Source: Fibrobacter sp. (lineage in GTDB: Bacteria > Fibrobacterota > Fibrobacteria > Fibrobacterales > Fibrobacteraceae). From it: 64,000 nt of DNA. The translations under genes and the position numbers were made by a program. Shown here in pieces: positions 42,596 to 51,900 of this stretch (position 1 is the stretch's first letter; each line of letters opens with the position of its first letter). The stretch lies in the NCBI GenBank assembly GCA_024399015.1, contig JAKSIC010000001.1:496001-560000 (forward strand), in the 5' to 3' direction. Below the pieces are notes generated by a model that saw nothing but the letters and a program-made list of their open reading frames with translations, searched no databases and was not told the origin of the DNA.

Positions 42596-44422
42596 TTATT
42601 TAGCAAGCTTCAAGTTCCAGAGAATCTTGGTGCCGGATGCTACCCAAGGAAGCTGGGCAGGAGCATACGGATTTTCAGCGGTAGGCCAGTTGGTCCATAC
42701 GCGGTCGCTGAATTCGTAGAACTGTTCCGGGAGGTATACCAGCGGAATGGACGGCTGATCTTCCATGAAGATCTTGTTCAGTTCGCGGTAAGCCTTTGCG
42801 ATTTCAGTGGAGTCAGTCATCAGAGGAATTGCAGACAACAGTTTGTCGACTTCCGGACGGTATTCAGGAGAACCCGGCTTGTTGTAGCGGCCGATGTTCA
42901 CGCCAGCCCAGCCACCAAGCGGCTGCCAGTCACGAGAAGACATAATTTCGTTGAAGCGGCTCCACGGGAGAGACGGGGTAACGTCAGCAACCGGCTTGTG
43001 CATCACGAGGTCGAAGTTGCCGAGACCCATAGCAGGCCAGTAAGCACCACCATCTACGAAACCTTCGCGAATGTCGATACCAGCCTTACGCATACCGTCG
43101 ACAGCGATGGTGACCATAGCTTCCCAGTCGGTCCAACCAGCAGGGGAAGTAATGGAGAGAGTGGGGAGCTTTTCGCCCTTGGCGTTTTCCATGTGGTCCA
43201 GAGAACCATCGGAGTTGAACACAGACTTGTAGCCAGCTTCGGTAAGCATCTGCTTAACGGTAGCGAGACGTTCTGCGTCGTCGTTGATGGAAAGGTTTGC
43301 ACCGTACTTCGGGAGGTCTTCGTCAACAATGTACTTGCCTTCGAGGTCAGTCGGCATGATGAGGCCAGCCTTGAGGGTAGAGGTGTAGTTGGAGACTGCG
43401 AACTGACGGAGAGCGTTGTAGTCGATTGCGGTAGCAAGAGCGCGACGGAAACGCTTGTCGTTCAAAGGTTCCTTAGTGGTGTTGATGACGAGCATCGGCA
43501 TTGCACCCGGACGGAAGTAAGGCGGTTCGTTCCACCAGGTGTGGACGCCTGCGCCGGCCTTGCGGTTAATACGGGGAATGAAGCTCTGAGAAGCGTCCAA
43601 GTTACCTTCGCGCATTGCGATGGTGTTATGTTCGTTGTTCTTGTAAATCGGGTGAACGATGTACTTCGGAGCAGGGAGCTGACCATTGTGGAGAGCAGCG
43701 TTGCCCCAGTAGTCGTCACGACGTTCGAGAACGATCTTGGTTTCGTTGGTAGAGCGGAGACCATACGGGCCGGAAACGACCGGATTCTGGTCCATAGCCA
43801 TCTTCTTGACTTCGTCCAGACCCTTTTCCTTGATCATGGGTTCGAAGACGTGAGACGGAGCAATACGTGTTGCCTGGAGCAAGTCACGAACGGTAAGCGG
43901 GTTGTTACGAGCCTGCTTGTTAACCATGAAGGAAAGACGTTCGGTAACCTGACCTTCCGGTCCGTTCTTCAAGGTGTCGACGTGGATTGCGGAAATCTGT
44001 TCTGCAGTGTTCAAAGAACCGCGGAGGAACATGAAGGTAACGTCGGTAGAGGTAACCGGCTTGCCATCGCTCCACTTTGCAGCGGGGTTCAAGTCCACAA
44101 CGATGCTGTCGTTGTTGGAGAGTTCTTCAACCAAGTGGCCCAAAAGGTCTTCGATCTGACCGTTGAGGGAGTTATAGGTGATGAGCGGTTCGTACATCAA
44201 GTTGAAGCGGCCACCTACCGGCCAAGATGCAGCCCAGCTTTCAGCCAAGGGGTTGAAAGAACCCGGAGCAGAAGTCTGCTGACCAGACAAGTAGAGCGTT
44301 TCCTGACGGGGCAAAGCGCCGCCCGCAAGGCTACCATCCGAAGCGTCGCCGCAACCGGAAAGGAGAGCGCCTGCAGCAGAAAGCGCAACGGCCGTTCTGG
44401 CAATCGATTTCAATCCAATCAT
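42596..44422 (-). CDS. oppA: Opp/Dpp-type extracellular solute-binding lipoprotein
   Basis: A 608-residue substrate-binding lipoprotein of family 5 (SBP_bac_5). The lipobox is LLSGC (Cys24). The lobes carry typical features: NLMYEPLITYNSLNGQIEDLL (about 75-95), KWSDGKPVTSTDVTFMF (about 116-132), KRFRRALATAIDY and a C-terminal FMEDQPSIPLVYLPEQFYEFS. It delivers peptides, or in some bacteria oligosaccharides, to the OppBC channel; which substrate applies here cannot be told. It is the first gene of the operon. A 340-bp AT-rich gap upstream contains TATATTAC and three GTTTACA motifs. Confidence 0.88.
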   Translation of the reverse strand: MIGLKSIARTAVALSAAGALLSGCGDASDGSLAGGALPRQETLYLSGQQTSAPGSFNPLAESWAASWPVGGRFNLMYEPLITYNSLNGQIEDLLGHLVEELSNNDSIVVDLNPAAKWSDGKPVTSTDVTFMFLRGSLNTAEQISAIHVDTLKNGPEGQVTERLSFMVNKQARNNPLTVRDLLQATRIAPSHVFEPMIKEKGLDEVKKMAMDQNPVVSGPYGLRSTNETKIVLERRDDYWGNAALHNGQLPAPKYIVHPIYKNNEHNTIAMREGNLDASQSFIPRINRKAGAGVHTWWNEPPYFRPGAMPMLVINTTKEPLNDKRFRRALATAIDYNALRQFAVSNYTSTLKAGLIMPTDLEGKYIVDEDLPKYGANLSINDDAERLATVKQMLTEAGYKSVFNSDGSLDHMENAKGEKLPTLSITSPAGWTDWEAMVTIAVDGMRKAGIDIREGFVDGGAYWPAMGLGNFDLVMHKPVADVTPSLPWSRFNEIMSSRDWQPLGGWAGVNIGRYNKPGSPEYRPEVDKLLSAIPLMTDSTEIAKAYRELNKIFMEDQPSIPLVYLPEQFYEFSDRVWTNWPTAENPYAPAQLPWVASGTKILWNLKLAK

Positions 44423-44525
44423 TTGTGTCCTCGTTTATAAGCTTAAAATCAAGCTTCTGTGAAAAAAAATTCTCTCGTAATATAGTTTTTAAAAAACAAA
44501 ATGTTTTTTTATTTGGGAAAATATC

Positions 44526-44582
44526 GTTTACAGAGCCGTACAACGGCAAAACGCCATTTTAAGCAGTTTACAAAAGTTTACA
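44526..44582. promoter_or_regulatory. Three GTTTACA direct repeats upstream of the Opp-type operon
   Basis: GTTTACA occurs at 44526-44532, 44566-44572 and 44576-44582, 40 and 10 bp apart. All lie on the same face of the helix, 100-160 bp upstream of the first start codon. Related GTTTGTTACC and GTTTGTATGTAAC sequences follow. It could be a regulator site; otherwise the 340-bp gap shows only AT-rich DNA and the enolase terminator. Confidence 0.35.
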
Positions 44583-44703
44583 TACAGCGGGTTATCATAA
44601 CATTCTACTAACAGTTTGTTACCAACCATCAGTTTTGATGATGAATGGAAACCAATTTTAAACCCGGCCCGTTCTCTATTAGTTTGTATGTAACACGACG
44701 GAT

Positions 44704-44737
44704 AAAAAAAGAAAGCCCCGACCTAAGTCGGAGCTCT
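44704..44737 (-). terminator. Terminator of the enolase gene
   Basis: On the minus strand AGCTCCGAC-TTAG-GTCGGGGCT forms a stem followed by TTCTTTTTTT. Confidence 0.8.
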
Positions 44738-44762
44738 CTTCAATTTCTAACAGAGTTAAAAA

Positions 44763-46178
44763 TTACTTAGCGCACTTCTTGCAAGCGGCCTTCTTAGCAG
44801 CCGGCTTTGCAGCCTTAGCAGCCTTACGCGGATCACCAGCGTAGACAGCAGCCTTGCCAAGTTCTTCTTCGATGCGGAGAAGACGGTTGTACTTGCAGAC
44901 GCGGTCGGTACGAGAGAGAGAACCGGTCTTGATCTGGCCAGCAGCGGTACCAACAGCGAGGTCAGCAATGAAGGTGTCTTCGGTTTCGCCGGAACGGTGA
45001 GAAACGATCGGAGCATAGCCTTCGTTCTGAGCGCGCTTGATAGCAGCGAGGGTTTCAGAAACGGAACCAACCTGGTTCACCTTGATGAGGATAGCGTTAG
45101 CGATGCCAGCCTTGATGCCTTCGTCGAAGATGGTCGGGTTGGTAACGAACAGGTCGTCACCCACGAGGTTGAGCTTGGAACCGAGCTTGTCGGTCATCAC
45201 CTTCCAACCTGCCCAGTCAGCTTCATCCAGACCGTCTTCGATGGAGAAGATGGAATACTTGTCGATGAGCTTTTCATAGAGCTTCACCATGTCAGCAGAC
45301 TTGAGGGTCTTCTTGGTGGACTTCTTGAAGGTGTAGGTTTCCGGCTTGCCAGCCTTGGTGTTCTTGTCGCAGAATTCGGAAGAAGCAACGTCAAGAGCGA
45401 TCTTGATGTCGGTGCCGAACTTGTAACCAGCATTGGTGGTTGCAGTCTTGAGAGCGTCGAGAGCCTTTTCGAGGGTCATAACGCCAGTGATTTCGTAACC
45501 GAACTTGTTCTTAGCCGGCTTGATGCTTACGCCAGGAGCGAAGCCACCTTCGTCACCAACGGTGGTGTCGAAGCCACCCTTCTTAAGGACAGCCTTAAGA
45601 GCGTGGAAGATTTCGGTCACCATCTGGAGACCCTTGGAGAAAGTCTTAGCGCCAACCGGAGCGATCATGAATTCCTGGAAGTCGATCGGAGCGGAAGAGT
45701 GAGCACCGCCGTTGATGACGTTGCACATCGGGCACGGGAGAGTGAGCTGCTTGGTGCCGTGCATCTTAGCGATGTACTGGTAGAGCGGCATCTTAGCGTC
45801 GTTAGCAGCAGCAACGCAAACAGCCATGGAAACGCCGAGGATAGCGTTTGCACCGAGCTTGTTCTTGAGCATGCGGTTGCCGTCGAGAGCGATCATAGCG
45901 TCATCGATTTCGACCTGCTTGGAAGGATCCATGCCGACGAGCTTCTTAGCAATCTTGGTGTTGACGTTCTTAACAGCGGTGAGGGTGCCCTTACCGAGGT
46001 AGGTCTTCTTGTCGCCGTCGCGGAGTTCGCAAGCTTCGCGTTCACCGGTGGAAGCACCACTCGGGACAGCTGCGTGACCGGTCACGCCGTTTTCAAGAGT
46101 AACATCAACTTCGAGAGAAGGATTGCCGCGAGAGTCGAGGATCTGGCGAGCAACAACGGATTTGATTTTAGAAGCCAT
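44763..46178 (-). CDS. eno: Enolase with C-terminal Ala/Lys/Cys extension
   Basis: Converts 2-phosphoglycerate to phosphoenolpyruvate in glycolysis. The usual landmarks are present: [22 protein letters not shown] (about 41-50), [47 protein letters not shown] and [18 protein letters not shown]. The catalytic Glu, Lys and metal ligands all appear intact. Typical enolases are about 430 residues; here 471. The last about 23 residues are an added tail of Ala and Lys with two cysteines ([15 protein letters not shown]). It reads like the Ala/Lys tail of the protein at 24365. The gene stands alone with its own terminator. Confidence 0.96.
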   Translation of the reverse strand: MASKIKSVVARQILDSRGNPSLEVDVTLENGVTGHAAVPSGASTGEREACELRDGDKKTYLGKGTLTAVKNVNTKIAKKLVGMDPSKQVEIDDAMIALDGNRMLKNKLGANAILGVSMAVCVAAANDAKMPLYQYIAKMHGTKQLTLPCPMCNVINGGAHSSAPIDFQEFMIAPVGAKTFSKGLQMVTEIFHALKAVLKKGGFDTTVGDEGGFAPGVSIKPAKNKFGYEITGVMTLEKALDALKTATTNAGYKFGTDIKIALDVASSEFCDKNTKAGKPETYTFKKSTKKTLKSADMVKLYEKLIDKYSIFSIEDGLDEADWAGWKVMTDKLGSKLNLVGDDLFVTNPTIFDEGIKAGIANAILIKVNQVGSVSETLAAIKRAQNEGYAPIVSHRSGETEDTFIADLAVGTAAGQIKTGSLSRTDRVCKYNRLLRIEEELGKAAVYAGDPRKAAKAAKPAAKKAACKKCAK

Positions 46179-46234
46179 TATTTGACCTTTGGTTAGAGTG
46201 AAAAAATTTCAACTGGGTATAATATAAAAAAAGT

Positions 46235-46262
46235 GATTAGTGGTTAGTGGTTAGTAGTTAGT
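46235..46262. repeat. 7-bp tandem repeat (GGTTAGT), four units
   Basis: Four units of GGTTAGT with small changes lie upstream of the enolase start, between its promoter region and the next gene's end. Slippage could vary the copy number. Confidence 0.7.
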
Positions 46263-46304
46263 AAAATGTTGGGAAAATGGGGGTGAAAATAACACAGAAA
46301 ATTT

Positions 46305-47150
46305 TTAGATCCAGCAGGTGATTTCCGACTTGTCAAACAACCAGGCGTCACCCACCTTCTTGTAGTATAGTCGATCGCAACCCATATTGAATATTTCAAT
46401 GGACGCTTCACCAGCGGACAAATCCATGTACACATCCAGAATCTCGACGCCGCCAACAGTACAGCAAAAATACTCAGCATGACCACCTACAGGGATAGGA
46501 AGGGCTTTCATTCGCGCTTCATAGTCTTCAGGTAATTCCCAGTAACGCGTCGGATTATATTTTAAGAACAAATTAATAGCAATGATATCTTCCTCGGACA
46601 TAATCAATCGTTTGCTATTACCCCCATCAATACAGAGATGTGGAATTGCCTTATACACACATGCCCCATGGCGCTGATCTTCACTGGAACAAGGAATCGT
46701 CCTATAGCGCACATTCTGGTGTTCCACGAAATATCTTACAGATGATGAATCCAGTCCATAAAAGGCAACAAATAGCTCGCGCAGTTCCTTCTGTTCCTCA
46801 GTTTCAGTAACCGCGCCATTACAAATGGAATCAGAACGCGAATGAATACGGTCAAAGAAAAGTTCCTGCAAAGTGCGAACGGAATCATTCAATGCAGCAA
46901 GCTCGTAATCTCCAGTTTCTTGCCTTAAATACACATCGTAAGACTGCAACAACTTGATGTATGCGGAATCCGTTTTCAGCCGTTCCTGAACGACAGCCGC
47001 CCTCTGGTTGTAGCGATCATCTTCTGCCTTTCGCAAGGCTTCCCGCTGCTCCATTTCCCTTACACCGGAAGGAGTGCAGCCAACAAGCATCAAGGTTGCC
47101 AAAAGAGAAATCCAGACAGACAACCCAATACGCAAAGGGGAAAAGTGCAT
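46305..47150 (-). CDS. Lipoprotein of unknown function
   Basis: A 281-residue precursor with lipobox LVGC (Cys25). The mature N-terminus is a charged helical stretch (about 30-110, possibly coiled coil), followed by a globular part with eight or nine cysteines. I do not recognise the family. The chosen ATG at 47150 has GGAG seven bases upstream; a TTG two codons earlier is less likely. It follows the outer-membrane protein gene by only 16 bp, so the two are probably co-transcribed and may act together in the envelope. Confidence 0.6.
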   Translation of the reverse strand: MHFSPLRIGLSVWISLLATLMLVGCTPSGVREMEQREALRKAEDDRYNQRAAVVQERLKTDSAYIKLLQSYDVYLRQETGDYELAALNDSVRTLQELFFDRIHSRSDSICNGAVTETEEQKELRELFVAFYGLDSSSVRYFVEHQNVRYRTIPCSSEDQRHGACVYKAIPHLCIDGGNSKRLIMSEEDIIAINLFLKYNPTRYWELPEDYEARMKALPIPVGGHAEYFCCTVGGVEILDVYMDLSAGEASIEIFNMGCDRLYYKKVGDAWLFDKSEITCWI

Positions 47151-47166
47151 TTTCAAGCTCCAAGCG

Positions 47167-47907
47167 CTAGTGTCTGGAAACGTGGATCATGACACCGATG
47201 GTGTAGTAGTCCTCAGGTGCGATTCCGTCGGAATACCTGGCCGGGAAATCCCAGGAGCCCACCAGCGAAATGCCGGTATCCCAATGTTCCGAGATAATCC
47301 AGTTCTTGCCGATTTCCACCTGGAGTCCAAGTCCCAAATCGCTAAGCGTCGGGCGGTGGTTCACGTATTCGGAATCATCAGTTGTCGTCTCAATCAGGGA
47401 GAACCCGAAGGAGGCGCCAAAGTGGAAACCGCCCATGCCGGAAAGGGAATTCGTACCGCCCCATGGAGAGAGGGAGAAGCCTGCAGCCGCAGCAAAGCGG
47501 AAAGCGCTGGACTGCTTCAGCTCGTACTCGGAGTGGCCGAGGCATTTTTCAGCGTCCTTCTCGGTGCAGTTCTCGGCAATGATGTAGTCGTCGCCGTCGT
47601 GGGTACCGAAGCCCCAGCCCAACCTGAAGTCGGAGAACAAGGCGCCATATTCCCAGGAGTAGCCAACCTTCATGTCGAAGGCCGGGCCCACGCCGCTGAA
47701 ATGCTGACGGTCGCCATCCACCTTGAATGTATTGGCATCACCCTTACTAAAGGTCTTGTTCACATCGTCCTTTGCGACGTAGTACTCCTTGTCTACGACT
47801 TCCAGATCCGAGTACATGAGACCCATGGAACCGTCGACGTAGAAGCCGGCGAAAGCTGTGGCCGCAAAGGCTGTAATGGCAATAGCAGCTGTTTTGAAAA
47901 AGTTCAT
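47167..47907 (-). CDS. Putative outer-membrane beta-barrel protein
   Basis: A 246-residue precursor with signal peptide MNFFKTAAIAITAFAATAFA. The mature part alternates hydrophobic and polar residues with many aromatic girdle residues (GYSWEYGALFSDFRLGWGFG, GGFHFGASFGFSLIE) and ends in an aromatic/basic strand (VMIHVSRH). This fits an eight- to ten-stranded barrel of the OmpW/OmpA-like size. Two cysteines lie in a predicted outer loop (CTEKDAEKC). AAGGAGG precedes the ATG at 47907. It is the first gene of a two-gene unit with the lipoprotein downstream. Confidence 0.6.
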   Translation of the reverse strand: MNFFKTAAIAITAFAATAFAGFYVDGSMGLMYSDLEVVDKEYYVAKDDVNKTFSKGDANTFKVDGDRQHFSGVGPAFDMKVGYSWEYGALFSDFRLGWGFGTHDGDDYIIAENCTEKDAEKCLGHSEYELKQSSAFRFAAAAGFSLSPWGGTNSLSGMGGFHFGASFGFSLIETTTDDSEYVNHRPTLSDLGLGLQVEIGKNWIISEHWDTGISLVGSWDFPARYSDGIAPEDYYTIGVMIHVSRH

Positions 47908-47972
47908 ATTCAACCTCCTTTTGTTTTACCCACACGGGAAAAGTACAAAAAATGGCGCGGGAGCAAAAAAGA

Positions 47973-48000
47973 AAAGGCTACGCTTGATAGCGTAGCCTTT
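47973..48000 (-). terminator. Terminator after rpsG
   Basis: An 11-bp stem AAAGGCTACGC / GCGTAGCCTTT with a 6-nt loop is followed on the minus strand by TTTTCTTTTTT. It ends the ribosomal/RNA-polymerase gene block. Confidence 0.85.
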
Positions 48001-48028
48001 CCTTCTAGGAAAATTACTTTCGCAAGAA

Positions 48029-48505
48029 TTAGAAACGGAAGTGAGCGAAAGCCTTGTTAGCTTCAGCCATCTTGTGGGTATCGTTCTTCTTACGAACAGC
48101 GTTACCTTCACCGTTCTTAGCTGCAACGAGTTCTGCAGAGAGACGCTGAGCCATGTTCGGTTCGGTGCGCTTGCGAGCTGCGTCGAGCAACCAGCGGAGT
48201 GCGAGAGCCTTAGCGCGGTCCGGTGCAACTTCCATCGGAACCTGGTAGTTTGCACCACCGATACGACGGGACTTGACTTCGAGACGCGGCTTGATGTTGT
48301 CCAAGCACATTTCGAACTTTTCGAGAGCGGTTTCGGGACCTTCGATCTTCTTGTCGAGAGTTTCGAGAGTGGTGTAGACGATCTGTTCAGCGATGGTCTT
48401 CTTACCCTGCTTGAGAACGACACCGACGAGTTCGGTAACGAGGGTGGACTTGTAACGCGGATCCGGGAGGATAGAGCGATGGAGAGCCTTTCTTCTTCTA
48501 GACAT
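48029..48505 (-). CDS. rpsG: 30S ribosomal protein S7
   Basis: 158 residues with the full S7 pattern: SRRRKALHRSILPDPRYKS at the start, GGANYQVPMEV in the middle and RKKNDTHKMAEANKAFAH near the end. It organises the 3' domain of 16S rRNA. It follows rpsL by 20 bp. The classical next gene, fusA, is not here; a terminator and an outer-membrane gene follow instead. Confidence 0.98.
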   Translation of the reverse strand: MSRRRKALHRSILPDPRYKSTLVTELVGVVLKQGKKTIAEQIVYTTLETLDKKIEGPETALEKFEMCLDNIKPRLEVKSRRIGGANYQVPMEVAPDRAKALALRWLLDAARKRTEPNMAQRLSAELVAAKNGEGNAVRKKNDTHKMAEANKAFAHFRF

Positions 48506-48525
48506 GTTTTACCTTCCTTTCCTTA

Positions 48526-48915
48526 TTACTTCTTTGCCGGAGCGGCACCCTTCTTCTTGACGCCGTACTTGGAGCGACCGTTCTGACGACCGTTAACAGC
48601 CTGGGTATCCAGGGTGCCACGGATGATGTGGTAACGAACACCCGGAACGTCCTTCACACGACCACCGCGGATGAGCACGATGGAGTGTTCCTGGAGGTTG
48701 TGGCCTTCACCCGGGATGTAAGCGGTAACTTCCATCTTGTTGGAAAGGCGCACACGAGCGATCTTACGAAGAGCGGAGTTCGGCTTCTTCGGGGTGCTGG
48801 TATAAACACGGGTGCAAACGCCGCGCTTCTGCGGGCAGGACTTCAAGGCCACGGAAGCGGTCTTGTTGCTGATCTGTTCACGTCCGTTACGGACGAGCTG
48901 TTGAATAGTAGGCAC
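48526..48915 (-). CDS. rpsL: 30S ribosomal protein S12
   Basis: 129 residues with [12 protein letters not shown], the basic [11 protein letters not shown] loop (streptomycin region, Lys intact) and [18 protein letters not shown]. It forms part of the decoding centre. A promoter-like TTG-N20-TATATTTG lies 27-58 bp upstream, in the gap after rpoC, so rpsL-rpsG can be transcribed separately from rpoBC. Confidence 0.98.
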   Translation of the reverse strand: MPTIQQLVRNGREQISNKTASVALKSCPQKRGVCTRVYTSTPKKPNSALRKIARVRLSNKMEVTAYIPGEGHNLQEHSIVLIRGGRVKDVPGVRYHIIRGTLDTQAVNGRQNGRSKYGVKKKGAAPAKK

Positions 48916-48942
48916 TTTATTAATCTCCTAGATTTTGGAGTG

Positions 48943-48973
48943 CAAATATAGTTCTTATTTCCAATTATTTCAA
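48943..48973 (-). promoter_or_regulatory. Promoter-like TTG-N20-TATATTTG upstream of rpsL
   Basis: On the minus strand TTG (48973-48971), 20 nt, then TATATTTG (48950-48943), 27 nt before the rpsL start. TATATTTG exactly fits TAnnTTTG. Confidence 0.6.
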
Positions 48974-48983
48974 GTACTTAGGG

Positions 48984-51900
48984 TTAATTCTCGGAATCTT
49001 CTTCGTCAGAAGCACCGATTTCGTTGTCCATCATCTGGATTCCGGTATCGATTTCATCTTCGAATTCGACCTGAGTACTGTAAGGACGTGTCTCAGCTTC
49101 CAATGCTGCATCGGCATCGACCACCTGGACGTTCCTCAGATGGCGGGCACCGGTACCACACGGAATAAGACGACCCATAATCACGTTTTCCTTAAGGCCC
49201 ATGAGCGGGTCCACGCTACCTTCGATGGAAGCGCGGGTAAGGATCTTAGTGGTTTCCTGGAAGGAACAGGCAGAGATGAAGCTGTCTGTTGCCAAGGAAG
49301 CCTTCGTGATACCAAGGAGCATCGGCGTGAAGGTCGCCGGAGTCTTGCCAACAGCTTCCAACTGGTCGTTGATGGCGCGGAGACGAGCCTTGGAAATTTC
49401 TTCGCCCGGAAGCAGTTCAGAATCACCAGAATCCTTGATCTTCACCTTACGCATCATCTGACGAACGATACATTCGATGTGCTTATCTGCGATAGCCACA
49501 CCCTGCAGGCGGTAAACTGCCTGGATTTCGTTCACCAAGTGACGCTGGACTTCTTCAGGTCCGAGAACATCGAGGATATCATGAGGATCTACGCTGCCTT
49601 CGCTGATCTTGTGACCAGCACGGACACGGTCACCTTCGTTGACCGCCAAGTGGACGCCGCGGGGAACCAGCACTTTCTCTTCCTGGTCGTCCATCTTGAT
49701 AATAACAACTTGATTGTTGCGAACTTCTTCACCGTAGCTCACCAAGCCGTCGATCGGAGCGATGAATGCCTTGCCCTTCGGAACGCGAGCTTCGAAGAGT
49801 TCAGCAACGCGGGGAAGACCACCGGTAATATCGCGGGTCTTACCTGCTGCACGCGGCAACTTAGCGACGGTCTGACCGACGCTGACAACGTCGCCGGACT
49901 TCACAGTGAGGATAGCGCCGTCCGGGAGCATGTAGTTACCAATCTTGGTATTGCTTGCGTCCACGATGACAACTGCCGGGTGGAGGTCCTTCTTACCGTG
50001 CTGCTTATCGCTAATCACGGTCCAGGTTTCAACGCCGGTGACTTCATCGGTTTCGGAACGGTAGGTACGGTTTTCGACCATGTCCGCAAACACGACCTTA
50101 CCAGCAACGTTACTGATAATCGGGCTGTTATACGGATCCCATTCGAACATCACGTCGCCCTTGTTAACGGAAGCGCCGTTAGTTACGGAGAGGATTGCAC
50201 CATAAGGAATCTGGTAACGACCCTTGTTGATGCCGGTCTTGTCAAAGATCACGAGTTCTGCCATACGGCTGGTAACGATCTTCTGGCCTTCATGTTCGAC
50301 AGTTTCAACGTCGGTCAATTCGACGCGGCCATCGACGAGAGCCTTCTTGTTGTTTTCAACAGCAAGACGAGAGGAAGCACCACCGATATGGAAGGTACGG
50401 AGGGTAAGCTGAGTACCCGGTTCACCGATGGACTGTGCAGCGAGCACACCCACGGCTTCGCCCAGGTCAACCGGACGACCAGATGCCAGCATACGGCCAT
50501 AGCACTTGGAGCAGACACCGGTACGGGAATCGCAAGTGAGCACGGAACGCATCTTGATGTGTTCGAGACCAGTTGCGGTAATCTTCGGGAGGACGCGTTC
50601 GGTAACGAGTTCGCCAGCCTTCACGATCACTTCGCCAGTGACCGGGTGCTTGATGTCATCCACCGGTGCGCGACCGAGGAGACGTTCTTCAAGAGCGATG
50701 ATGGTGTCATCACCGTCCTTGAATGCGGAAACTTCAATACCGTTGGTGGTACCGCAGTCTTCTTCGGTAACCACGAGGTCCTGACCTACGTCGACGAGAC
50801 GGCGGGTAAGGTAACCAGCGTCAGCGGTCTTCATAGCGGTATCAGCCAAACCCTTACGAGCACCGTGAGAAGAAATGAAGTATTCCATTACGTTCAAACC
50901 TTCACGGAAGCAGGACTTAATCGGGTTTTCAATAACTTCACGACCATCGAGGGACTTAGTCGGCTTCTGCATCAAACCACGCATACCAGACAGCTGCTTA
51001 ATCTGTTCACGGCTACCACGAGCGCCGGAATCAGCCATCATGTAAACGGGGTTGAAGCCGTCACGGTCACCGGAGAGAAGATCCCACTGCTTAGCAGCGA
51101 CTTCTGCGGTGGTCTTAGACCAAACGTCAACAACCTGGTTGTAACGTTCGCCATCGGTAATCACACCGTCTTCGTACAGGCCGCGGATGCGGGACACAGC
51201 TTCTGCAGCCTTGTCGAGCATTTCCTGCTTTTCCTTCGGGATCACCATTTCGGCGATAGCCACAGAGGAACCAGCGCGGGTAGCCCACTTGTAACCATTG
51301 GCCTTCAGGTCATCCAGGTAGTCAACCGTGATGCGGTTGCCGGTACGACGATAGAGGTCGTCAATGGACTTAGCGATAACCTTCTTACCGAAGGTTTCGT
51401 TGGCGTAGCCGAGCTGCGGCGGAACGAATTCGTTGAAGATGATTCGACCGACAGTGGTCTTGATAATGTTTTCTTCCTTAAGGGTAAGGAACTTGATCTT
51501 GTCGCCAGCCTTGACGTTCACATCCCAGTTGCCGTTATCGTCGGCAGATTCACGGGTCATGACGCAATCCTTTTCCACAGCGCCGATGTAGATCTTGCGA
51601 CCTGCAGGGAGCTTGAGGTAAACGTAGGCGTTCAGATCAACGACACCGTTTTCGTAAGCACGGACTGCTTCGGCGGCGTCAAAGAAGTGCATGCCTTCGC
51701 CCTTGCGACCCGGACGGGGCTTGGTCAAGTAGTAAAGACCGAGCACGATGTCCTGGCCCGGCACAGCAATCGGCTGACCGGATGCCGGGTGAAGAATGTT
51801 GTTGGAAGACAGCATGAGGACGCGGCATTCCAACTGAGTTTCGAAGGAAAGCGGAAGGTGGCAAGCCATCTGGTCACCGTCGAAGTCTGCGTTAAATGCA

